Of a stretch of DNA of 64,000 bases, positions 33,336 to 40,651 are shown in pieces (the stretch's first letter is position 1; each line of letters opens with the position of its first letter). Under the pieces are notes generated by a model. That model was not told the origin of the DNA. It did not search any database and saw nothing but the letters and a program-made list of their open reading frames with translations. The position numbers and the translations under genes were made by a program. Source of the stretch: Pseudochrobactrum sp. sp1633. GTDB lineage: Bacteria > Pseudomonadota > Alphaproteobacteria > Rhizobiales > Rhizobiaceae. The stretch spans positions 62,001 through 126,000 of the forward strand of contig NZ_JARRAE010000006.1 in assembly GCF_030376605.1 (NCBI RefSeq), written 5' to 3'.

Positions 33336-34627
33336 ATGTCACGTCCTGCTTTTTTGCCAGCCTTCAGATCAGTGTTCAATCCGCTTCTGACTGCTGCTGC
33401 CCTGCTTTCAACCGCCAGCTTCGCTTTTGCCACGCAAACTCAGCCGCAAACGCCTTCTCAGACACACCCCCAGAGCACGGCACCTGCGCAGACAGTGGCG
33501 GCACAAGTTGAAAAGCCTGCCTGTGCAGGCGATCTCAACATCTGGCTTGAAGGCGTGATAACAGAAGCCAAGGCTGCCGGCGTGTCGGACAAGACGATTG
33601 CAGAGCTGCACAAGGCCAGCATTGATGAGCGCACATTATCGCGCGACCGTACCCAGACGGTTTTCAACCTGACCTTCGCTGAGTTTTCCAAGCGTCTGAT
33701 TTCAGAACAGCGCCTGAAAAAAGGCCGTGAAAACCTCGTCAAATATGCAGACATCTTCAAGAAGGCTGAGGACACATATGGTGTTCCGGGGCCGGTCATT
33801 GCCGCATTCTGGGGTTTGGAAACCGACTTTGGTGCCATTCAGGGTGATTTTGATACGCTGAACTCACTGGTTACGCTTGCGCATGATTGCCGCCGTCCGG
33901 AGTTGTTCCGTCCGCAATTGCTGGCATTGTTACAGCTTATGGACAAAGGCGTCGTTGACGCGGGCACGATGGGCGCATGGGCCGGTGAAATCGGCCAGAT
34001 GCAATTGCTGCCGAAAGACTATCTAGAGCGCGGCGTAGACGGCGATAATGACGGCAAGGTGGATTTGCGCAACAGCGTAGCCGATGCCGTGATGACTGCC
34101 GCCCGTATGTTGTCTGAGCTGGGCTGGCAGCGTGGCGAGCCTTGGCTGGAAGTTGTGCAGCTGACGCAGGACCTGCCTTGGGAAAACTCAATCCGCACCT
34201 ATCGCCTGCCTCATTCCAAGTGGAACAGCTGGGGCGTAAAATCCGTCAATGGCAGCCCGCTGGGCGCGGATGACGGCGATGCATCCTCCTCATTCCGATG
34301 GGACGCAAAGGCCCCTCCTTCCTGTCCTACCGGAATTTCGATATTTTCGTCGAGTGGAACAAGTCCATCGTTTACGCCACGACTGCGGCCTATTTCGCCA
34401 CACGACTGGCTGGCGGCGAACCATTCCTCATTGGCACACCTGAAGCTGGCCTCTCCACAGACGAGCTGAAAGAGCTGCAAAACAAGCTCGTCGTCCGCGG
34501 CTATGACATGGGTCGAATCGATGGTGTGTTTGGCACCATGACCAGAGACGCTGTACGTACAGAACAGCTGCGTTTAGGCATGCCTGCAGATTCATGGCCA
34601 ACGCGTGAATTGCTCGAAAAGCTATAA
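33336..34627 (+). pseudogene. MltB-type lytic murein transglycosylase, frameshifted
   Basis: Membrane-bound lytic transglycosylase family protein, split by one frameshift. The first frame (33336-34469) gives a signal peptide, the transglycosylase domain with catalytic Glu162 (GLETDFG) and GQMQLLPKDY, then turns to nonsense after about residue 317. The correct continuation (ILLIPMGRKGPSFLSYRNF, then a peptidoglycan-binding domain to 34627) is in the frame containing 34298. Adding one base near 34286 (TCCTCC to TCCCTCC) restores DASLLIPMGRKG and a single protein of about 430 aa, the expected size. Either a true loss-of-function mutation or a sequencing error; the rest is well preserved, so the event is recent at most. 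Confidence 0.88.
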
Positions 34628-34638
34628 TTTTAGTGGGA

Positions 34639-34679
34639 TTTTGATGCCGCCTGTAAAAAATTTTACGGCGGCATCAAAA
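34639..34679. terminator. Long near-perfect hairpin after the MltB gene
   Basis: TTTTGATGCCGCC (34639-34651) pairs perfectly with GGCGGCATCAAAA (34667-34679), and the inner GTAAAA/TTTTAC also pairs, giving about 19 bp with almost no loop. It begins 12 nt after the stop. It lacks a following T-run, so it may protect the mRNA end rather than be a classic terminator. Confidence 0.6.
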
Positions 34680-35050
34680 CTTATCGGCAACATTCAATCT
34701 ATTGTAATTATTGCATTTTTAAAATTTACACCTGAGTGCGTACCCGCTCATTATTGCCCGCACCAACTACCCTCCATGAATTTTGACTTTTCTTTGGCCG
34801 TTTATGTCGATAAAATGACACAAACGGGAAATGTGCTGACACAGTTAAAAAACAGTCAATTTGATCGTTAGAACCATGCAGCTTGCATGACTGATTGAAG
34901 AGACTGGATGTTGCATTTCCGGTTTAGAGTTAAGAGAAACGGCTCTGTATTGCCATTCTGTGTGATGGCATTAAGGGCATATTTCCAGACTTTATCTGTC
35001 GCATCCGCGGCACATAAAACTAACTTAGAACCTGCTCAGGAGGCATCCAT
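34680..35050. other. Intergenic region upstream of the small peptide gene
   Basis: 371 bp, AT-rich, no convincing gene. It probably carries the promoter of the 28-codon gene at 35051. Confidence 0.45.
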
Positions 35051-35137
35051 ATGGGTTTAACGCGTTCAATCAATGCCTTGGTATTTTGCGCAGCTTTTGT
35101 TTTCGTCGCAGCAATGATTGTCGGTGTATTTCCCTGA
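35051..35137 (+). CDS. 28-residue hydrophobic peptide gene
   Basis: A short frame with a textbook Shine-Dalgarno, AGGAGG (35038-35043) seven bases before ATG. The product starts MGLTRSINALVFCAAF and continues as one hydrophobic segment to a Gly-Val-Phe-Pro end: a positively charged N-terminus and a single membrane helix of about 20 residues. I recall similarly sized, similarly patterned peptides annotated as hypothetical in related genomes, but no function is known to me. The coding claim rests on the strong ribosome site and the clean helix. Confidence 0.7.
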   Translation: MGLTRSINALVFCAAFVFVAAMIVGVFP

Positions 35138-35275
35138 CCTCGCATCTATAAAATCCGGATCTCAGTTTCCGTTTTTATAAGCAATATTTTCACAGGCATC
35201 ACTTTTACAGATACCACCGGCATCTCTCGGCATTCCGCAAAAGCGTATAATTAAGTCCTGTCTCATTTGAACATG

Positions 35276-35311
35276 AAAAAGCCCTGCGGAAACATTTCCG
35301 CAGGGCTTTTT
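35276..35311. terminator. Rho-independent terminator, bidirectional
   Basis: GCCCTGCGGAAA (35281-35292) pairs with TTTCCGCAGGGC (35295-35306), flanked by five A and five T. It ends metF (-) and can serve plus-strand transcripts from the small peptide gene. Confidence 0.9.
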
Positions 35312-35333
35312 GCTATCAGGATTGCGGTCTGGT

Positions 35334-36230
35334 TTATGCAGCGACCGGCGCTCTCACACCCAGCAAATGACAGATCGCAAAAGCCAGATCAGAACGGTTC
35401 ATCGTGTAGAAATGAAAATCGTTCACACCGCGCTCGATAAGGTCATTCACCTGCTCGGCAGCAAGCGCTGCTGACACCAGCATATGTGTCTGAGGGTCAT
35501 TATCCAGCCCGTCAAAACGATCTGCCAGCCAGGCCGGTATACGTGTGCCTGCACGCTTCGAGAAGTTTGCCACCTGTTTGAAATTATGGATCGGCAGCAC
35601 ACCCGGAATAATCGGAATATAAATGCCCGCACGGCGCACACGCTCCACATAGCGTTCATACAGATCATTATCAAAAAAGAACTGTGTGATGGCGCGGGTG
35701 GCTCCGTTATCGACCTTGCGTCGGAGCATCTCAATATCTGTGGCAAAGTCCGGGCTTTCCGGGTGCTTTTCCGGATAGGCAGATACGCTGATATCAAAAT
35801 TAGCAATTGATTTAAGACCTGCCACCAAATCGGCACCGTTCTGGTAACCATCCGGTGTCGGCTGATAAACCTCACCTGTGCCATTTGCCGGATCACCACG
35901 CAGCGCCACAAAGCGTGTCACGCCCAGAGATGCAAAGGAGCGGACAATGGAATTGACCTCTTCTTTGGTGGCATCCACGCAGGTCAGATGCGCGGCAGGC
36001 GTGATTGAGGTTTCCTTGATGATACGGGCAATGGTTTTATTGGTACGTTCGCGGGTAGAACCACCAGCACCATAGGTAACAGAAACAAAAGCCGGATTAA
36101 GCGGCGCCAGACGGGTTACTGTTTCCCACAGGCGTGCTTCCATTTCTTCTGTCTTCGGCGGGAAGAATTCAAAAGATACGCGAATTGGATGCGCGCTTTC
36201 GGAGCGGCGCTGCTGGCCAAAATAAGACAT
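35334..36230 (-). CDS. metF: 5,10-methylenetetrahydrofolate reductase MetF
   Basis: FAD enzyme producing 5-methyl-THF for methionine synthesis. 298 aa, normal for the bacterial MetF. Conserved parts include VSFEFFPPKTEEM at the N-terminus, VTYGAGGSTRERT, HLTCVDATKEEV, and RGDPANGTG in the FAD/folate pocket. GGAGA stands 7 nt before the ATG. It is 84 bp downstream of the ArsR-methyltransferase fusion on the same strand, so both are probably one operon under the palindromic operator at 37323-37344. Confidence 0.96.
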   Translation of the reverse strand: MSYFGQQRRSESAHPIRVSFEFFPPKTEEMEARLWETVTRLAPLNPAFVSVTYGAGGSTRERTNKTIARIIKETSITPAAHLTCVDATKEEVNSIVRSFASLGVTRFVALRGDPANGTGEVYQPTPDGYQNGADLVAGLKSIANFDISVSAYPEKHPESPDFATDIEMLRRKVDNGATRAITQFFFDNDLYERYVERVRRAGIYIPIIPGVLPIHNFKQVANFSKRAGTRIPAWLADRFDGLDNDPQTHMLVSAALAAEQVNDLIERGVNDFHFYTMNRSDLAFAICHLLGVRAPVAA

Positions 36231-36314
36231 CGGAAATCTCCGTCATGCAATCAAATAGGTGCTGCGCCCATGCAGCCATGAAAACTTAAATCTGCTTTAT
36301 GGCTGATGCCGCAA

Positions 36315-37301
36315 TCATGCAGCATCAGCGATGATCATTCGCGGATCACGCGCCAGCCACAACTTAATCACAAGACCGGAAGCCTGCCCGCCCTGCGGCT
36401 CAAGCGCTACAGATTTTTCCGGCTCAAGACCTGCGGCTTGCATCCAGCCGGTCATTTGCTCATCGCTGAAACCAAGCCGTAAATGGGCATGTTCATCGCG
36501 CAGGAATTCAAGATTATGCGGTGCAAAATCCACCACCAGCAAACGACCCTGCGGGCGCAGTGCCCGCGCAGCCTCACGAATGGCCGACTGCGGCTCATCA
36601 AGGAAGTGCAAAACCTGATGAATTGTCACCAGATCATAGCCGTCGCGGTCGACCGGCAGCGCATAAATATCGCCTTGGCGAACCTGCGCATGCGCAACCC
36701 CTGCCTGATCCAGATTAGTGCGTGCAACGGTAAGCATATCGCGATTGATATCAATGCCGACACCGCGCACATAAAGCGGGCTGAACATTTCCAGCAGGCG
36801 GCCGGTGCCGGTGCCTATATCCAGCATAGACTGGAAACTCTGCTCACCGATAACACCGCGCAGCGCATCCTCAACCATCGCCTCGTCAATATGCAATGAG
36901 CGGATCTGATCCCAGCTTTCGGCATTGGCACTGAAATAGGCGGTTGCGCGCTCATGACGCTCGGCTTTCACCTGCGCCAGACGCTCCTGATCACGGATAA
37001 AGAGCGGGTCCTGATTATCCTGCCAGCCAATCAGCGCACGGGAAAGCCCCTGATGGATCGGCGCTTCTGACAGACGAAAATATGCCCATGAGCCTTCCTG
37101 ATAGCGGCTGATCAGTCCGGCCTCACTCAAAAGCTTGAGATGACGCGATACACGCGGCTGCGACTGATTGAGAATGGATGTGAGGTCCGATACGGTGAGA
37201 TCGCCACCTGCAAGCAGCGAGAGTATGCGCAAGCGGCTTGGCTCAGCCGCCGCTTTCAGCACTTCCACCATTTCGTCCAGAGCCAGAGGCTTACCAGTCA
37301 T
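36315..37301 (-). CDS. ArsR-type regulator fused to a SAM-dependent methyltransferase
   Basis: 328 aa from ATG 37301 (MTGKPLALDEMVEVLKAAAEP). Residues about 5-90 form an ArsR winged helix (LTVSDLTSILNQSQPRVSRHLKLLSEAGL) without obvious metal-binding Cys; residues about 130-300 are a class I methyltransferase with motif I LDIGTGTGRLLEM, VGIDINRDML and a methyltransferase_11 pattern. The fusion architecture next to metF is recurrent in Rhizobiales. By analogy with SahR-like regulators of the methionine cycle, it may sense SAM or S-adenosylhomocysteine; that ligand role is inference. An inverted repeat that fits an autoregulatory operator lies just upstream. Confidence 0.88.
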   Translation of the reverse strand: MTGKPLALDEMVEVLKAAAEPSRLRILSLLAGGDLTVSDLTSILNQSQPRVSRHLKLLSEAGLISRYQEGSWAYFRLSEAPIHQGLSRALIGWQDNQDPLFIRDQERLAQVKAERHERATAYFSANAESWDQIRSLHIDEAMVEDALRGVIGEQSFQSMLDIGTGTGRLLEMFSPLYVRGVGIDINRDMLTVARTNLDQAGVAHAQVRQGDIYALPVDRDGYDLVTIHQVLHFLDEPQSAIREAARALRPQGRLLVVDFAPHNLEFLRDEHAHLRLGFSDEQMTGWMQAAGLEPEKSVALEPQGGQASGLVIKLWLARDPRMIIADAA

Positions 37302-37322
37302 ACCACACCACACATTTCAAAA

Positions 37323-37344
37323 CACATAAAGATATGTTTATGTG
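37323..37344. promoter_or_regulatory. Palindromic operator upstream of the ArsR-methyltransferase/metF operon
   Basis: CACATAAA (37323-37330) and TTTATGTG (37337-37344) form an 8-bp inverted repeat around GATATG; the centre ATAT is itself symmetric, so 20 of 22 positions are palindromic. It starts 22 nt upstream of the regulator's start codon, a classic position for an ArsR-family operator, in the divergent gap with the DUF2293 gene. Confidence 0.75.
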
Positions 37345-37438
37345 ATGTGCGATGTTAATGCAACTAAAATCGACACAGAACAGCTTTAAACTCCGCATCA
37401 ACCAACCCAATCACCGCATCCATAATAAAAGGTTCGCC

Positions 37439-37756
37439 ATGCCTCCAACTGCACGACGCCGCGATGAGATTGCACAGGCACTCACCCTGCTGGCACCACG
37501 CACACCCTATTATGATGCGGAACAAATCCGTGAGGCCGCCGCCGCATCGCATCTGCGCGCCCTCACCGCACAGAATGCCGTGCGCCTGACACTGCTCGCC
37601 TATATCCGCCACACCTACACAGACTACGACAAACTGCGCGACGAAGGGCTGGATAAAGACAGCGCGCTTTATTGGATTCAAGATCAGACTTCAGAAAAAC
37701 TAAAGCAATGGCAGGCATTAAACTTATTGCCTGACAGTAATTACAGTGACCAATAA
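37439..37756 (+). CDS. DUF2293-type protein
   Basis: 105 aa from ATG 37439; the frame opens earlier (37352) but the extra part overlaps the divergent regulatory region. The pattern of a basic start (MPPTARRRDEIAQAL), LAPRTPYYDAEQIR, HLRALTAQNAVRLTLLAYIRHTYTDYD and EGLDKDSALYWIQDQ matches what I recall of DUF2293 proteins of Rhizobiales. Function unknown; probably a small helical cytoplasmic protein. It is divergent from the ArsR-methyltransferase gene and shares its 137-bp control region. The following gene is strongly AT-rich, so this gene marks the left edge of an island. Confidence 0.75.
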   Translation: MPPTARRRDEIAQALTLLAPRTPYYDAEQIREAAAASHLRALTAQNAVRLTLLAYIRHTYTDYDKLRDEGLDKDSALYWIQDQTSEKLKQWQALNLLPDSNYSDQ

Positions 37757-37810
37757 AATGAATATGTGGGAGATTAAAAATGTAATTTAATTTATTAAAA
37801 GGGTTTTTAA

Positions 37811-38332
37811 ATGCCATATACATTTCAAATACAGTCATCCTTAAATCAAAATTATATTATTCCCAACACAAGCACTTTAAAAAATAGCTTTATTAATTAT
37901 ACAATACAGGGAATAGATAAAGCTGGAAACAATAAAAAATCAGAAACATACTGGATTTCCAAAACAAATCCAAAACTTTTAACTGGAAATTTTAGTCAGC
38001 CAGTACTCATGTACAATCCAAACAAGAACCTCTTTTTTGGTGATAGCGAACAAATCATTCCGATGAAATCCCCTAATCAAGGAAAAACTGGATCGGTTGC
38101 CGGCGCCTTTAATTTTGCAACCTCGGATATATCGCCAAGGTTTATTTTCAAATATGTGAGCTCACAATACGAAATTTATCTCGATGACGACCGTGAAGCG
38201 GATAAAACAAAGCTTACAAAAAAGCTTGTTATGGATAAAACCAATTCAAATCGAGTATTAATTACAGATGCAGAAATAATTCGTGACGGGCTTAATGTAG
38301 ACGACAAATGGATAGTCACGATTAATTCTTAA
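37811..38332 (+). CDS. AT-rich orphan gene 1 of a two-gene cassette
   Basis: 173 aa, not recognised. No signal peptide or transmembrane helix. Rich in Asn, Lys, Ser, Ile and Tyr, with a predicted all-beta look (alternating hydrophobics: FIFKYVSSQYEIYLDDD) and a C-terminal strand KWIVTINS. Base composition differs sharply from the neighbours (line 37861-37920 has only 16 G+C of 60), a sign of recent acquisition. Its ribosome site AAAAGGGTTTTTAA-ATG is almost the same as that of the next gene, suggesting a shared origin or joint transfer. No toxin, immunity or phage motif could be seen. Confidence 0.8.
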   Translation: MPYTFQIQSSLNQNYIIPNTSTLKNSFINYTIQGIDKAGNNKKSETYWISKTNPKLLTGNFSQPVLMYNPNKNLFFGDSEQIIPMKSPNQGKTGSVAGAFNFATSDISPRFIFKYVSSQYEIYLDDDREADKTKLTKKLVMDKTNSNRVLITDAEIIRDGLNVDDKWIVTINS

Positions 38333-38365
38333 TTCTTATGTTTTCAAAATAAAAGGCTTTTTAAA

Positions 38366-38953
38366 ATGTCACAATACTTAAATATATATCTGTACGACAA
38401 TAAAGCAATCAGCCAATTCCAGCTTGCTATCGATTATATTGGCGACGGCAACAATCTGCTTTTAATGGAATATCAAGCTGAAGCAGTATCCCCGTTTTAT
38501 CCTGACGCCACAGACAAGGGGCAGTATTTTGTGGTTGACAGTTTCCCGGATTGGACCGCTGTCACCAATGGGCAAAGAGTCAATATCCCTGAATTCCCAA
38601 TTTATAATCCCTGGTCTGGCGGCTTCTTAAACACAACAGGCCAGCAGACAGATGATGTAACAAATGCTAACGGAACCATTGTAGGGAGCTCGACTTTCTT
38701 ATCCCCGAACAGTGTTGATAAATTCAACGTTTTTGCTGTGAACTCTTTTGGGACTTGCTATATTTATAAAATTATAAAAAGCCCAAATGCAACAGGTACC
38801 GGAACGACTGATACCAAATATTACCTTGCATATGATGCGGTAAACCACACAATTTGTTATTATCCAACAACTACCCCTGATAACACAGGGGATCAGTACT
38901 TTGTGGAATGGAGAATTGAAAAAATAGATACTACTGATATCCCTTCTGCTTGA
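38366..38953 (+). CDS. AT-rich orphan gene 2 of a two-gene cassette
   Basis: 195 aa, not recognised. Starts MSQYLNIYLYDNKAISQFQL; rich in Asn, Thr, Tyr, Asp and Gly with many aromatic residues and few Lys/Arg, so acidic; no signal peptide. The pattern suggests a compact beta protein (for example lectin-like or a structural inclusion type), but this is only an impression. It starts 34 bp after the first cassette gene on the same strand. The composition is AT-rich, though less so than gene 1. A MOSC-domain gene converges on it from the right with only 30 bp between stops. Confidence 0.8.
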   Translation: MSQYLNIYLYDNKAISQFQLAIDYIGDGNNLLLMEYQAEAVSPFYPDATDKGQYFVVDSFPDWTAVTNGQRVNIPEFPIYNPWSGGFLNTTGQQTDDVTNANGTIVGSSTFLSPNSVDKFNVFAVNSFGTCYIYKIIKSPNATGTGTTDTKYYLAYDAVNHTICYYPTTTPDNTGDQYFVEWRIEKIDTTDIPSA

Positions 38954-38983
38954 AATAATATCTCTAAAAAATAAATTTATAAG

Positions 38984-39607
38984 CTACGCGCTCCAATCCG
39001 GCGCGTAGCAGATTTGTTCCGGCATCCTTACAGCGATCTTATCAAAAGCTGTAACATCCCCCGCTCGCTCTACCCAGCCGGTCTGACCTCGCAGATATTT
39101 CGCTGCTTTTACAAATGACAGCGCTACCACGGCCTCGTTCTGTACGCCAATATGCTGCGCGATTGATGTTCCGACGATTTTGCACGGTGCATTCAGCCCG
39201 TTCAGTTTCAGGGTCAGACCACCATCAAAAAACAGCACCGTACCGGCAGGCAGCAATGTGAAATCTGCAATGCCCTCCACCACAATATTGGCACCAATCC
39301 ATTCCGGCCTGATCGCATCCAGCCCCATTGTCGCAGCAATCTTTTCCAGTTCTTCCACCGAGATCAAAGAGAGTTGCCGGTCATTACGGATCGGCGTGCC
39401 CCGCTCATACCACGGCTCGCGACCTCCGGCTTTACGCGTCATTCCGTAATGATAGTCACCAATAATCCCGCCATGATCACATTGCAGATGATCCACTTGC
39501 TGCGTTACAAAATCCTGCCCTGAAGCAATATAAAGACCACGGACACGACCTGTAATTTTGCGTGCCGCTATGCGCTTGCCATGAACACTTTCAAATAAAT
39601 CCGTCAT
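38984..39607 (-). CDS. MOSC domain protein
   Basis: 207 aa from ATG 39607; the frame opens at 39637 inside tam. MOSC domains bind sulfur or molybdenum-cofactor-linked substrates (as in molybdenum cofactor sulfurase C-termini and YiiM). A conserved-type Cys occurs in LNAPCKIVG, which would be the sulfur carrier; the N-terminal HGGIIGDYHYG resembles the family opening HxGVxGDxH. It lies 7 bp after tam, so probably one operon. Substrate unknown. Confidence 0.85.
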   Translation of the reverse strand: MTDLFESVHGKRIAARKITGRVRGLYIASGQDFVTQQVDHLQCDHGGIIGDYHYGMTRKAGGREPWYERGTPIRNDRQLSLISVEELEKIAATMGLDAIRPEWIGANIVVEGIADFTLLPAGTVLFFDGGLTLKLNGLNAPCKIVGTSIAQHIGVQNEAVVALSFVKAAKYLRGQTGWVERAGDVTAFDKIAVRMPEQICYAPDWSA

Positions 39608-39614
39608 AGCAGTC

Positions 39615-40388
39615 TCAATCTTCACCGCGCATAACAACTATAAATACACGCGGGAAGTGCAGCAGCACTTTGCCATCCACTGTCAGCGGATAATTCTCAG
39701 CCAGCCGCTCGGTATATTCCTCCAGATAATCCCGCTGCTCTTCTTCATTCAGCGGATTTAAAAACGGACGCAGGCCGGTGCTTTTCACCCATTCTGTGAT
39801 CGCAGCATGGCCCTCAAGCGGGTGATTATAAATCGTGTGCCAGATATCAATATGGGATGCGAGCGGTATCAGAGCATCATAATAAGCATTCACACTCGGC
39901 ATTGGCGGACGTGAAGCCTTATTGAGCCGTTCAATCCAGCGACTGTCTTTTGCCACTTGCCGCATCATACGGTGCGATGGTTCATTCCAGTTATCCGGCA
40001 TTTGCACGGCCAGCACGGCACCGGGTTTCAGGCTTTTCAACAGACGCTGTAGCTGAACAGTATGATCCGGCACCCACTGAAACACCGCATTGGAGAACAG
40101 CAGATCAACATCTGCATCCGGCTGCCATTGCGTTGCATCGCTTAAATAAAACGACACATCAGGCAAACGCACCTGCGCCTTCTCAATCATATCCGGTGAT
40201 GTATCAAACCCTGACAGCTTCGCCTGCGGCCAGCGTCTTTTCAACGCTTCCGTTGAGTTGCCGGGGCCACAACCAATATCAACAATGCTCTGAGGGTTTT
40301 CGAGCGGAATACGGGCGATGAGATCATTAACCGGTCTTGTGCGCTCATCCTCAAATTTCAGATATTGCTGTGCTGACCAGTCTTTCAT
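39615..40388 (-). CDS. tam: Trans-aconitate 2-methyltransferase
   Basis: SAM-dependent methylation of trans-aconitate, a spontaneous inhibitor of the TCA cycle. 257 aa. Start chosen at ATG 40388 because AGGAG lies seven bases upstream; ATG 40394 overlaps that site. [19 protein letters not shown] is the typical opening, followed by SAM motif [12 protein letters not shown] and [13 protein letters not shown]. Same operon as the MOSC gene. Confidence 0.93.
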   Translation of the reverse strand: MKDWSAQQYLKFEDERTRPVNDLIARIPLENPQSIVDIGCGPGNSTEALKRRWPQAKLSGFDTSPDMIEKAQVRLPDVSFYLSDATQWQPDADVDLLFSNAVFQWVPDHTVQLQRLLKSLKPGAVLAVQMPDNWNEPSHRMMRQVAKDSRWIERLNKASRPPMPSVNAYYDALIPLASHIDIWHTIYNHPLEGHAAITEWVKSTGLRPFLNPLNEEEQRDYLEEYTERLAENYPLTVDGKVLLHFPRVFIVVMRGED

Positions 40389-40456
40389 CACCATTCTCCT
40401 CTGCATTGCCTGCAGAGCAATCTATAGAAGTGATGCGTTTTGCCAAGCACTTTACA

Positions 40457-40488
40457 AACAAAAACGCTCCCCTTTCGGAGAGCGTTTT
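40457..40488 (-). terminator. Rho-independent terminator of ettA
   Basis: AAAACGCTC (40461-40469) and GAGCGTTTT (40480-40488) form the stem; on the minus strand it is followed by TTTTTGTTTG. It lies beyond palindromic element copy B, so that element is inside the ettA 3' UTR. Confidence 0.85.
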
Positions 40489-40510
40489 GATTACTTCAAC
40501 TCGCAGGCAA

Positions 40511-40649
40511 TTTCTGTAGGCAAAACTTGCAGGCAGTGGCGAAAATGGTGATTTCCGAGAACCGGAGCGCAACGTACTGTTCGTACGTGAGCACCGGAAG
40601 TCGAGAAAAGTGCCATTTGCAGCCCTGCAGGCGACTTTTGAACCAGAAA
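40511..40649. repeat. Palindromic 3'-UTR element, copy B (after ettA)
   Basis: Outer arms TTTCTG (40511-40516) and CAGAAA (40644-40649); apical stem ACGTAC/GTACGT (40572-40577, 40583-40588) with a 5-nt loop. The right end is two bases from the ettA stop TAA (40654-40652). A terminator follows at 40488. Confidence 0.9.
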
Positions 40650-40651
40650 TT

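Noticed and set aside
34605-34871. 88-codon plus-strand frame after the MltB gene
   Set aside because: Starts inside the MltB gene, reads through the long hairpin, no ribosome site.
37811-38953. Reading the AT-rich pair as a toxin-antitoxin module
   Set aside because: Both proteins are large and beta-like, with no antitoxin DNA-binding or known toxin motif; sizes and order do not suggest such a module.
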